From positions 1 through 33,519 of the forward strand of contig CAMCHB010000002.1 of the NCBI GenBank assembly GCA_945874585.1: 33,519 nt of DNA, read 5' to 3'. This stretch comes from an uncultured Clostridium sp. (GTDB lineage: Bacteria; Bacillota; Clostridia; TANB77; CAG-508). Below are positions 25,501-33,273 of this stretch, piece after piece. The notes under the pieces are model-generated. The model saw nothing but the letters and a program-made list of their open reading frames with translations. It was not told the DNA's origin and made no database searches. The translations under genes and the position numbers were made by a program. Each line of letters begins with the position of its first letter. The stretch's first letter is position 1.

Positions 25501-26226
25501 GCAACGCCAGTATTTGATGGTGCTAGTGAAGAAGATATTGAAGAATTATTGAAAAAATCAGGTTTAAGAGAAGATGGTAAAACCATTTTATACGATGGTA
25601 GAACGGGTGAGCCATTTGATAAACCAATTACAGTTGGTGTTATGTACATGTTAAAACTTCACCATTTGGTTGATGATAAAATACATGCTCGTTCAACTGG
25701 TCCATACTCACTTGTTACACAACAGCCATTGGGTGGTAAAGCTCAATTCGGTGGACAGCGTTTTGGTGAAATGGAAGTTTGGGCATTGGAAGCATATGGT
25801 GCAGCTTATACCCTACAAGAAATCTTAACCGTAAAATCAGACGATGTTGTTGGTAGAGTAAAAACATATGAAGCAATTGTAAAAGGTGAAAACATTCCTG
25901 AACCAGGTGTTCCAGAAAGTTTTAAAGTATTGATTAAGGAATTACAAAGCTTAGGACTAGATGTTCGTTTGTATTCACATGATGATAAAGAAATTGAAAT
26001 CAAAGAAAATATTGATGATGCAATTGATTTTAATTTGGATCACTTAAAAGAACCAAAAAATGATGTAGAAGAGGGTCATTTAGAGCCTGAACAAGCAGTC
26101 GAAGACGCAGAAGAAGATTATGAAGATAACGAAGAAATGGAAGATGATTTGCAAGAAGAACTAGAAGATGATGGCGATCATATTTTAAACGATGAAGACA
26201 TTTTAGATGATGAAGATAAAATGTAA
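22510..26226 (+). CDS. rpoB: DNA-directed RNA polymerase subunit beta
   Basis: The beta subunit of RNA polymerase, 1238 residues from a TTG start at 22510. AGGGGTGA sits 5 bases upstream; the in-frame GTG at 22501 is part of that site and is less likely. Typical landmarks are [21 protein letters not shown] at the start, the rifampicin pocket [20 protein letters not shown] then [45 protein letters not shown], and [17 protein letters not shown]. The usual rifampicin-resistance positions (Q, D, H and S in the cluster) are wild type. The last 60 or so residues form an unusually acidic tail made almost only of Glu, Asp and a few others. Upstream there is no rplJ-rplL pair, which commonly precedes rpoB; rpoC follows after 135 bases. 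Confidence 0.98.
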   Translation: [1238 protein letters not shown]

Positions 26227-26263
26227 CAGATGAAATCTGAATTGAATAGAATATAAGTTTTGT

Positions 26264-26338
26264 TGTGAATGACAGCTAAGTCTGATCGAGCAGTGTATAT
26301 TCACAGCAAAGCGATGATTCAAGAACTTTAATGTGAAT
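26264..26338 (+). promoter_or_regulatory. Mutually exclusive hairpins between rpoB and rpoC
   Basis: One ATTCACA (26299-26305) can pair either with TGTGAAT at 26264-26270 or with a second TGTGAAT at 26332-26338. The second choice places a stem just before the rpoC ribosome binding site (GGGGG, 26345-26349). No promoter stands out in the gap. This is a candidate mRNA switch or processing site; only seven base pairs support each form. Confidence 0.35.
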
Positions 26339-26361
26339 GATAAGAGGGGGCAAAAATTTTA

Positions 26362-29300
26362 ATGGAAGAGTTAGAAGTTTTTGATAAAATAAAAATAGGA
26401 TTAGCTTCCGACGAAAAAATTAGAGAATGGTCAAAAGGGGAAGTAAAAAAACCAGAGACAATCAATTATAGAACATTAAAGCCAGAAAAAGATGGATTAT
26501 TTTGTGAAAAAATCTTTGGTCCAACCAAAGATTGGGAATGCCATTGCGGAAAATATAAAAGAGTTAGATATAAGGGTATTGTCTGTGATCGATGCGGTGT
26601 TGAAGTAACCAAATCAAAAGTAAGAAGAGAAAGAATGGGACATATCGAATTAGCAGCTCCAGTAGCTCATATTTGGTATTTTAAAGGAATTCCAAGTAGA
26701 ATTGCTTTGATGCTTGATATTTCTCCAAGAAGCTTGGAAAAAGTTATTTATTTTGCAGCTTATATTGTAACAGACAAAGGAACATCAGGATTGACAAAAT
26801 GTCAAATACTAACAGAAAAAGAATATCATGAGGCTGAAGAAAAATATGGCAAGGGTTCTTTTAAAGCACAAATGGGTGCAGAAGCACTTGAAAAATTATT
26901 GGCAGAAATCGATGTAGAAGAATTATCTAAGAAAATTAAAAAAGAACTTGCAAAAGCAAGTGAACAGAAAAAAGTAAAATTGATCAAACGTTTAGATACC
27001 GTTGAATCTTTCCGTTTATCTGGCAATAAGCCACAATGGATGATTATGAACGTGGTACCAGTTATTCCACCAGAATTAAGACCAATGGTACAATTAGATG
27101 GTGGAAGATTTGCAACATCTGATTTAAACGATTTATATCGTCGTGTTATCAACCGTAACAATCGTTTAAAAAGATTATTGGAATTAGGCGCTCCAGAAAT
27201 TATTGTTCGTAACGAAAAGAGAATGTTACAAGAATCAGTAGATGCCCTAATTGATAATAGTAGACGTGGTAGACCAGTAACAGGTGCTGGAAATAGACCA
27301 CTAAAATCATTATCTGATATGCTAAAAGGAAAACAAGGTCGTTTCAGACAAAACCTTTTAGGAAAGAGAGTTGACTATTCAGGACGTTCTGTTATCGTTG
27401 TTGGACCAGAACTTAAGATTTATCAATGCGGTGTGCCAAAGGAAATGGCTATTGAATTATTCAAACCATTTGTTATGAAAGAATTAGTCGGCAGAGGTAT
27501 TGCACATAATATCAAAAATGCGAAAAGAATGGTTGAAAAATTAAGACCAGAAGTATGGGATATTTTGGAAGATGTTATCAAAGATCATCCAGTTATGTTA
27601 AACCGTGCACCTACTTTGCACAGATTAGGTATTCAAGCATTTGAACCTGTTCTAGTAGAAGGTAGAGCAATCAAATTGCATCCATTGGTATGTACAGCAT
27701 TTAACGCTGACTTTGATGGTGACCAGATGGCAATTCACGTTCCATTATCACCAGAAGCACAAGCAGAAGCTAGATTTTTAATGCTTTCAGTTAACAACTT
27801 ATTAAAACCACAAGATGGTAAACCAGTTACAGTACCAACCCAGGATATGATTTTAGGTAGTTATTATCTAACCATGCAAATTGATGGCGAAAAAGGCGAA
27901 GGTATGTACTTTAGCAGTGTAGATGAAGCTTTAATGGCTTATCAAAATCATGATGTTGGTTTACATGCCAAAGTAAAAATTAGAATGTATAAAACCTTAC
28001 CAGATGGAACACAAAAACATGGAACCATTGAAACAACTGTTGGTAGAGTTATTTACAACCAAGGAATTCCACAGGATATTGGATTTGTAGATCGTTCTGA
28101 TCCAGCCAATGAATTTGCTTTGGAAATTGATTTCCCAGTTATCAAGAAGAATTTGGGAACCATTATTGCAAAATGTATCAATACTCATGGTTTATCTGAA
28201 ACAGCAGAAGTATTGGATTATATCAAAGCAACAGGTTATAAATATTCAACCATCGGTGCTATCACCGTGAGTGTTGCCGATGTTGCAGTACCAAAAGCTA
28301 AAAAAGATATTATTGCACAAGCTGAGAAAGATAAGGAAGAAGTATTAAAACAATATAGAAGAGGTTTGATTACAGAAAACGAAAGATATGAAGCTGTTAT
28401 TAAGATTTGGGAAGATGTAACCAACAAAGTTACCGAGGCTATGAAAGATAACTTTGATGAATTAAACCCAATTTACATGATGGCTCAATCTGGAGCAAGA
28501 GGTAACATGAACCAGTTAAGACAGATTGCAGGTATGCGTGGTTTGATGGCTAATACATCTGGTAAAGCCGTTGAAATCCCAATTACATCATGCTTTAGAG
28601 AGGGTCTTGATGTACTAGAATACTTTATTTCATCACATGGTGCTCGTAAAGGTCTTGCTGATACTGCTTTAAGAACAGCCGATTCAGGTTACTTAACCAG
28701 AAGATTGGTTGATGTTAGCCAAGATATCATTGTACGTGAAGAAGATTGTGGTACAACCGATGGTATTGATATTATGGATATCAAAGATGGTAACCAAATT
28801 ATCGAACCATTACATGAAAGACTAATTGGTCGTTATTTAGTAGAAGATTTGAAGGATAAAGACGGAAATGTTGTAGCAAGCAAAGATGTTATGATCAATG
28901 ATGCTATTGCTACCAAAATTGTGGATGCTGGCTTTACAAAAGTAAGAGTACGTTCAAGCTTAGCTTGTCGTTCTAAACATGGTGTATGCTGCAAGTGCTA
29001 TGGTATGAGCTTAGCCAGAAGAGAAGAAGTTAAAATTGGTGAAGCAGTTGGTATTGTTGCTGCTCAATCAATTGGTGAACCAGGTACACAGCTAACCATG
29101 AGAACATTCCATACAGGTGGTGTTGCTGGAGGCGATATCACACAAGGTCTTCCTAGAGTTGAAGAATTGTTCGAAGCTAGAAAGCCAAAGGGATTAGCTG
29201 TTATTACAGAGATTGCTGGTAAAGTAAGCATCACAGATGACAAGAAGAGAAAAGAAGTAACGGTTACTGGAAAAGATGATAGCAAAACTTATACCATTAG

Positions 29301-29949
29301 TTTTGGTTCAAAACTAAAAGTAAAAGAAGGAGATATGCTAGAAGCTGGTGATCCTATTACAGAAGGATCTATCAATCCTAATGATATCCTTGCTATCAAA
29401 GGCCCAGAAGGCGTTTACGAATATCTAATTGCCGAAGTACAAAAAGTATACCGTAACCAAGGTGTTGATATCAACGATAAACACATCGAAGTAATTGGTA
29501 GACAAATGCTTAAGAAGGTAAGAGTAGAAGATAGTGGAGACAGCAAAATGTTCCCAGGATCTTTGGTAGATATGTATGAATTTGAAGATGAAAACAAAGA
29601 ATTAGTAGCAGAAGGTAAAAAACCTGCTATTGGTAAGAGAATTTTACTTGGTATCACAAAGGCATCTTTATCTACAGAAAGCTTCTTATCTGCAGCATCA
29701 TTCCAGGAAACAACTAGAGTATTAACCGATGCTGCTATCAAAGGTAAAGTTGATCCATTATTAGGATTAAAAGAGAATGTTATTATTGGTAAGTTGATTC
29801 CAGCCGGAACAGGAATGAGTCAATACAAAAATCTTCACATTAGTACAGAAGATTTAGTACAAGACGAAATTCAAAATAAAACAGAGGAAACTCATCATGA
29901 GGGAGAGGTAGAGGAGCCTACTGTTGCAACCGAATCAAAGCCGGAATAA
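26362..29949 (+). CDS. rpoC: DNA-directed RNA polymerase subunit beta'
   Basis: The beta' subunit, 1195 residues, with the catalytic centre. The N-terminal zinc site is Cys60, Cys62, Cys75, Cys78 (ECHCGKYKRVRYKGIVCDRC). The Mg-binding loop NADFDGDQM has Asp450, Asp452 and Asp454. The second zinc site is Cys796, Cys869, Cys876, Cys879. The trigger-loop region has GEPGTQLTMRTFHTGG, followed by the variable C-terminal part ending in a Glu/Thr-rich tail. AGAGGGGGC lies about 12 bases before ATG 26362, slightly far but the only good site. Length and order are normal for Firmicutes; the gene shares the rpoB promoter. Confidence 0.98.
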   Translation: MEELEVFDKIKIGLASDEKIREWSKGEVKKPETINYRTLKPEKDGLFCEKIFGPTKDWECHCGKYKRVRYKGIVCDRCGVEVTKSKVRRERMGHIELAAPVAHIWYFKGIPSRIALMLDISPRSLEKVIYFAAYIVTDKGTSGLTKCQILTEKEYHEAEEKYGKGSFKAQMGAEALEKLLAEIDVEELSKKIKKELAKASEQKKVKLIKRLDTVESFRLSGNKPQWMIMNVVPVIPPELRPMVQLDGGRFATSDLNDLYRRVINRNNRLKRLLELGAPEIIVRNEKRMLQESVDALIDNSRRGRPVTGAGNRPLKSLSDMLKGKQGRFRQNLLGKRVDYSGRSVIVVGPELKIYQCGVPKEMAIELFKPFVMKELVGRGIAHNIKNAKRMVEKLRPEVWDILEDVIKDHPVMLNRAPTLHRLGIQAFEPVLVEGRAIKLHPLVCTAFNADFDGDQMAIHVPLSPEAQAEARFLMLSVNNLLKPQDGKPVTVPTQDMILGSYYLTMQIDGEKGEGMYFSSVDEALMAYQNHDVGLHAKVKIRMYKTLPDGTQKHGTIETTVGRVIYNQGIPQDIGFVDRSDPANEFALEIDFPVIKKNLGTIIAKCINTHGLSETAEVLDYIKATGYKYSTIGAITVSVADVAVPKAKKDIIAQAEKDKEEVLKQYRRGLITENERYEAVIKIWEDVTNKVTEAMKDNFDELNPIYMMAQSGARGNMNQLRQIAGMRGLMANTSGKAVEIPITSCFREGLDVLEYFISSHGARKGLADTALRTADSGYLTRRLVDVSQDIIVREEDCGTTDGIDIMDIKDGNQIIEPLHERLIGRYLVEDLKDKDGNVVASKDVMINDAIATKIVDAGFTKVRVRSSLACRSKHGVCCKCYGMSLARREEVKIGEAVGIVAAQSIGEPGTQLTMRTFHTGGVAGGDITQGLPRVEELFEARKPKGLAVITEIAGKVSITDDKKRKEVTVTGKDDSKTYTISFGSKLKVKEGDMLEAGDPITEGSINPNDILAIKGPEGVYEYLIAEVQKVYRNQGVDINDKHIEVIGRQMLKKVRVEDSGDSKMFPGSLVDMYEFEDENKELVAEGKKPAIGKRILLGITKASLSTESFLSAASFQETTRVLTDAAIKGKVDPLLGLKENVIIGKLIPAGTGMSQYKNLHISTEDLVQDEIQNKTEETHHEGEVEEPTVATESKPE

Positions 29950-30003
29950 TATAGGAAGTAGGCTAATTTATCTACTTCACAAAAGATTCATCATATATCA
30001 ATC

Positions 30004-30033
30004 AAAAGCTAGAGAGAAATCTCTAGCTTTTCG
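30004..30033 (+). terminator. Intrinsic terminator of rpoBC
   Basis: A perfect 12-bp stem, AAAAGCTAGAGA (30004-30015) with TCTCTAGCTTTT (30020-30031), carries a GAAA (GNRA) tetraloop. Confidence 0.85.
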
Positions 30034-30049
30034 ATATCCCTTCAAAGAC

Positions 30050-30078
30050 TTGAAATTTACATAAATTAGTGGTAAAAT
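30050..30078 (+). promoter_or_regulatory. SigA-type promoter of trmB-gdpP
   Basis: TTGAAA (30050-30055), a 17-base spacer, then TAAAAT (30073-30078), about 30 bases before trmB. Confidence 0.65.
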
Positions 30079-30106
30079 ACATCTATTGAGTAAATGAGGA
30101 GTTATT

Positions 30107-30763
30107 ATGAGAATCAGAAGTAAGCCTTGGGCAAAAGAGGAATTAAGAGCATGTGGGTATTTTGAAGAAAGTCCGGAAGCATATAAAGGAAAATGGAAAG
30201 AAGCTTTTCAAAATGACAACCCTATTGCATTAGAATTAGGATGCGGAAAGGGGCTATTTGTTGGGCAAATTGCCAAATTACATCCGGAAATGAATTATAT
30301 AGCAATTGATATCAAATTGGATATTTTAGGGGTAGCTAAAAGAAACATTGAAACGATTTTTGAAGGAAAGCCAGTTTCCAATATTCGATTGGTGCAAAGA
30401 AATATTGAGCAAATCAATGAGATACTAGCACCAGAGGATGGAATTGATCAGGTCTATATAAATTTTTGCAATCCATGGCCACGAGGCAAACATCAAAAAA
30501 GACGCTTGACACATACAAGATTATTGTTAAAATATAAAGAGTTCTTAAAGCCAGGAAGTAAAATATATTTTAAAACAGATGATGATGCATTGTATCATTC
30601 TAGTTTTCGTTACTTTGATGAAGCAGGGTATCACATCATAAAAGCAACAGAGGATTTGCATAAGCAACCAATTTTTGAAGAAAATATAATGACAGAACAT
30701 GAGAAAATGTATACAGAAGAAGGAATAAAAATAAAAGGAATTTTAGCAGAAGTAGAAGAGTAA
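30107..30763 (+). CDS. trmB: tRNA (guanine-N7-)-methyltransferase
   Basis: A 218-residue SAM-dependent enzyme that makes m7G46 in tRNA variable loops. It begins RIRSKPWAKEELRACGYF, like Firmicutes TrmB. The SAM site ELGCGKGLFV comes at about residue 43, followed by YIAIDIKLDILGVAKRN. The family signature NFCNPWPRGKHQKRRLTH is intact (NF-x-DPWPK in most relatives, so NPWPR is a mild variant). The start is ATG 30107 after GAGGAG. The gdpP gene follows 23 bases after the stop and is probably co-transcribed. Confidence 0.95.
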   Translation: MRIRSKPWAKEELRACGYFEESPEAYKGKWKEAFQNDNPIALELGCGKGLFVGQIAKLHPEMNYIAIDIKLDILGVAKRNIETIFEGKPVSNIRLVQRNIEQINEILAPEDGIDQVYINFCNPWPRGKHQKRRLTHTRLLLKYKEFLKPGSKIYFKTDDDALYHSSFRYFDEAGYHIIKATEDLHKQPIFEENIMTEHEKMYTEEGIKIKGILAEVEE

Positions 30764-30786
30764 AAGGAGAAATGAAGGGGAAGGTT

Positions 30787-32784
30787 ATGCCAATCAATAA
30801 GAAAATTCTAGAAAAAATCACTTCAAAAACAAAAATTTATTTGGTGATTATTTTTATCTTGCTAATACTAATATGCTTATATGATAAAATTTGGATTCTG
30901 CCAGCTAGTTTGTTTTACATCTTGCTTGTTGCCTATACATTTTGGACCAATGGAAAGAAAAAACACGAATTTTTTAAGCATTTACAAGAAATCACATTAG
31001 ATGTGGATTCAGCTGCTAAAAATACACTCATCAATTCACCATTTCCATTAGTTGTGCTTGAAACGGATGGAAACATCATATGGAAAAATCAAAAATTTGT
31101 TAAAGAATTCATCAATGTGGATATTCACACTTGTTTGGATGAAATTATCAAAGAAGTCAGACAAGATATTATTCATCATCACGAAAATAAGGCAATTGAA
31201 AAAGAAATCGAAATTGGTGAAAAAAATTATAAAATAATTGGAGAATATGTTAAGAGTAAAAAAGATCATGACCAACAAAAATATGTTATGAATTTGTATT
31301 TTTTAGATAACACAAAAAACATTGAAATTCAGCAAAAATACAAAGATTCTAGAACCTGTATTGGAATCATTATGATTGATAATTATGAAGAAGTGATGCA
31401 ACGTATTTCAACTGAAGCAACACCTCAGGTAATTGCAACTGTGGAACAAGAAATTTATAATTGGGTTAATCCAACGGGTGGATTGGTCATCAAAAAAGAT
31501 CGTGATACTTTTATCTATGTTTTTGAAAAGAAGTATTTAAAAGGATTAAAACAGGAAAAATTTCATATTTTAGATACGATTAAACAAATCAATATGGAAG
31601 GTAAAATGCCAATTACACTAAGTATTGCGATAACAGATGAAGGAGAAACCTATGATGATAAATATCAATCTGCTTTATCTGCTATTGATATTGCTTTAGG
31701 AAGAGGTGGTGACCAAGCAGTTGTGCGTGAAGATGGGGCTTATCATTTTTTCGGAGGACGAGCACAAGAGGTCGAAAAGAGAACCAAGGTAAAAGCAAGA
31801 ATGATTGCTCATGCATTAGAAGAACTTATGTTAGAATCAAAAGACGTGATGATTATGGGACATATGAATGGTGATATTGATTCCATGGGGTCTAGTTTGG
31901 GCTTGTATCGTTTGGCAAAAAGCTTGGGAAAAGACGTGCACATTGTTAGCCAAACAGCAGATATTACGCTTTCTAATTTTATTGATATGTTAAAAGAGAG
32001 TGAAGAATACAGGGAAGCTATTATTGATAAAAATGAGGCGATTGGACGTATCAGTCCAGAGACTTTGTTGATTATTGTGGATACACATCGCAAAAATTAT
32101 GTGGAAGTTCCAAGTTTGCTAAAAGAAACAGAAAAAATTGTGATTATCGATCATCATCGTAAAAGTACAGAATTTATCGAGTCACCAATTTTAATGTTTC
32201 ATGAAGTATATGCTTCTTCAACAGCTGAATTGGTAATTGAAATTTTACAATATGCTAAACAAAATGTACAATTGACGGATCAAGAAATTGAAGCACTATA
32301 TGGTGGTATTATGGTGGATACCAAAGACTTTACTTTTAAAACAGGTGTGAGAACATTTGAAGCAGCAGCATATCTTAGAAAATTAGGCGTTGATATCATC
32401 AAAGTAAAGAAATGGTTTCAAGTGGATTTGGCCAATTACAATATCATTTCTGATATTGTCAAGAAGGCAGAAATTATCAATGATACAATTGCCATTGCAG
32501 TGTATGATAAAGTCGATAAGAATGCAGGTATTATTTGTGCAAAAACAGCCGATGAACTGATTACCATTAGTGATATTACAGCTTCTTTTGTGATTGGAAA
32601 TGTAGGAGATAAAATTTGCATCAGTGGCCGTTCCATTGGAGATATCAATGTACAAGTCGTGCTAGAGAAATTAGGCGGAGGCGGTCATATTACGGTAGCA
32701 GGAGCTCAACTAGATGAACTAACACTAGATGAAGCAAAACAATTGGTAATTGACAAAGTAAATGAATATTTAAAAGAGGATTAA
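30787..32784 (+). CDS. gdpP: Cyclic-di-AMP phosphodiesterase GdpP (YybT), DHH/DHHA1 type
   Basis: This membrane enzyme hydrolyses c-di-AMP and so affects wall and osmotic homeostasis. The 665 residues follow the family order: two membrane spans (about 17-60), a PAS-like domain (about 85-180), a degenerate GGDEF domain (about 190-320, without the GGDEF signature), then DHH and DHHA1. The metal-binding motifs are GHMNGDIDSMG (His359, Asp363, Asp365), DTH (Asp432, His434), DHH (Asp455-His457) and GGGGH (630-634). I chose ATG 30787 because GAAGGGG lies 6 bases upstream; the ATG at 30772 has AGGAG only 2 bases away, too close. No rplI or dnaB follows, unlike in Bacillus. Confidence 0.93.
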   Translation: MPINKKILEKITSKTKIYLVIIFILLILICLYDKIWILPASLFYILLVAYTFWTNGKKKHEFFKHLQEITLDVDSAAKNTLINSPFPLVVLETDGNIIWKNQKFVKEFINVDIHTCLDEIIKEVRQDIIHHHENKAIEKEIEIGEKNYKIIGEYVKSKKDHDQQKYVMNLYFLDNTKNIEIQQKYKDSRTCIGIIMIDNYEEVMQRISTEATPQVIATVEQEIYNWVNPTGGLVIKKDRDTFIYVFEKKYLKGLKQEKFHILDTIKQINMEGKMPITLSIAITDEGETYDDKYQSALSAIDIALGRGGDQAVVREDGAYHFFGGRAQEVEKRTKVKARMIAHALEELMLESKDVMIMGHMNGDIDSMGSSLGLYRLAKSLGKDVHIVSQTADITLSNFIDMLKESEEYREAIIDKNEAIGRISPETLLIIVDTHRKNYVEVPSLLKETEKIVIIDHHRKSTEFIESPILMFHEVYASSTAELVIEILQYAKQNVQLTDQEIEALYGGIMVDTKDFTFKTGVRTFEAAAYLRKLGVDIIKVKKWFQVDLANYNIISDIVKKAEIINDTIAIAVYDKVDKNAGIICAKTADELITISDITASFVIGNVGDKICISGRSIGDINVQVVLEKLGGGGHITVAGAQLDELTLDEAKQLVIDKVNEYLKED

Positions 32785-32829
32785 AGAAAAAGACATGTAG
32801 TTTTAGACTAAGGGCTGTAAAAAATGTTA

Positions 32830-32858
32830 TTGACAACGAGAGAACTGCGTAGTAAAAT
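32830..32858 (+). promoter_or_regulatory. Promoter of putative antitoxin small RNA
   Basis: TTGACA (32830-32835), a 17-base spacer, then TAAAAT (32853-32858). No reading frame with a ribosome binding site follows before the hairpin, so a noncoding RNA is expected. Confidence 0.68.
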
Positions 32859-32864
32859 AAAAAT

Positions 32865-32955
32865 AGGAAATGGGAGCCACAGAAATGTGTGTTACCTTAA
32901 ATGAATAAATAACACCACATAGCTTGGCCAAGCATAATGTGGTGTGTTTCTTTTA
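32865..32955 (+). ncRNA. Putative antisense small RNA (type I antitoxin candidate)
   Basis: A roughly 90-base RNA is predicted from the promoter at 32830-32858 to the terminator at 32912-32953. It contains a short CACA-GAAA-TGTG hairpin (32878-32889) and the terminator stem with a palindromic GGCC loop. Its 3' half is complementary to the 3' end of the convergent peptide mRNA. No open frame with a ribosome binding site is present. Transcription has not been shown. Confidence 0.5.
32912..32953. terminator. Bidirectional terminator shared by the small RNA and the peptide mRNA
   Basis: The lower stem ACACCACAT (32912-32920) pairs with ATGTGGTGT (32937-32945). An inner stem GCTT/AAGC carries the loop GGCC. 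T-rich tracts follow on both strands (GTTTCTTTT on plus; TTATTTATTCATTT on minus). The palindromic loop would let the hairpins of the two transcripts kiss. Confidence 0.75.
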
Positions 32956-33063
32956 TTGACTTAAAATAATAACCAAAGTTATAATTAAGGCAATTGCTAT
33001 GATAGTAATACCAATTATTCCGAAAAATAATAGGTATAACAATTGAATGAATAATAATTCCAT
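32953..33063 (-). CDS. 36-residue hydrophobic membrane peptide, candidate type I toxin
   Basis: A minus-strand frame runs from ATG (33063-33061) to TAA (32955-32953), 36 residues. GGAGG (33071-33075) lies 7 bases upstream, an excellent ribosome binding site. The peptide begins MELLFIQLLYLLFFG, is almost wholly Ile/Leu/Val/Phe with two Gly, and ends ILSQ. It has a single acidic residue (Glu2) and no basic residue. It should form one membrane span. Its size, hydrophobicity and convergent small RNA recall type I toxins such as Fst, BsrG and TxpA, but I see no clear sequence match to any, and it lacks their charged C-terminal tail. It is too small for usual gene callers. Toxicity is inference. 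Confidence 0.62.
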   Translation of the reverse strand: MELLFIQLLYLLFFGIIGITIIAIALIITLVIILSQ

Positions 33064-33080
33064 AGCACCACCTCCATTCT

Positions 33081-33096
33081 CACAGTTAGAACTGTG
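33081..33096 (-). promoter_or_regulatory. Hairpin in the 5' untranslated region of the peptide mRNA
   Basis: CACAGT and ACTGTG (6 bp) enclose a 4-base loop, 5 bases upstream of the GGAGG. Further upstream the mRNA carries ACCAC (plus 33104-33108 region), which could pair with the GTGGT next to the ribosome binding site and hide it. Translational control by folding is therefore possible. Confidence 0.45.
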
Positions 33097-33148
33097 TATG
33101 TAAAGTGGTAACACGCACATCTGCTTATTCTCATTTCCTATGTTTCAT

Positions 33149-33177
33149 ACTATATAACATAATTTGGAAAAAAGCAA
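33149..33177 (-). promoter_or_regulatory. Promoter of the hydrophobic peptide gene
   Basis: On the minus strand: TTGCTT (33172-33177), a 17-base spacer, then TATAGT (33149-33154). It predicts a start near 33142 and an untranslated leader of about 80 bases. Its -35 is weaker than that of the convergent small RNA, as expected if the antitoxin is made in excess. Confidence 0.6.
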
Positions 33178-33273
33178 GAAAAACCAAACAAGTTTTTGAT
33201 ATTTTTTAGTGATTGATAAGAAAACTGGCGATTATTGCAAGAAAAATACATTGTCATAAGGAGAGTATAATAC

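Larger units (their letters stand above)
32863..33141. repeat. Imperfect inverted repeat marking both transcript 5' ends (32863-32896 and 33107-33141)
   Basis: The plus-strand segment 32863-32896 and the minus-strand segment 33141-33107 both run from ATAGGAAATG through CAGA to GTGTTACC, matching at about 26 of 35 positions by eye. Each begins at the predicted transcription start of its RNA. The two RNAs therefore have similar, not complementary, 5' ends. Confidence 0.6.

Noticed and set aside
32863..33141. Inverted repeats as ends of a small transposable element
   Set aside because: No transposase, no target-site duplication seen, and the repeats coincide with transcript starts; similarity does not extend outward.
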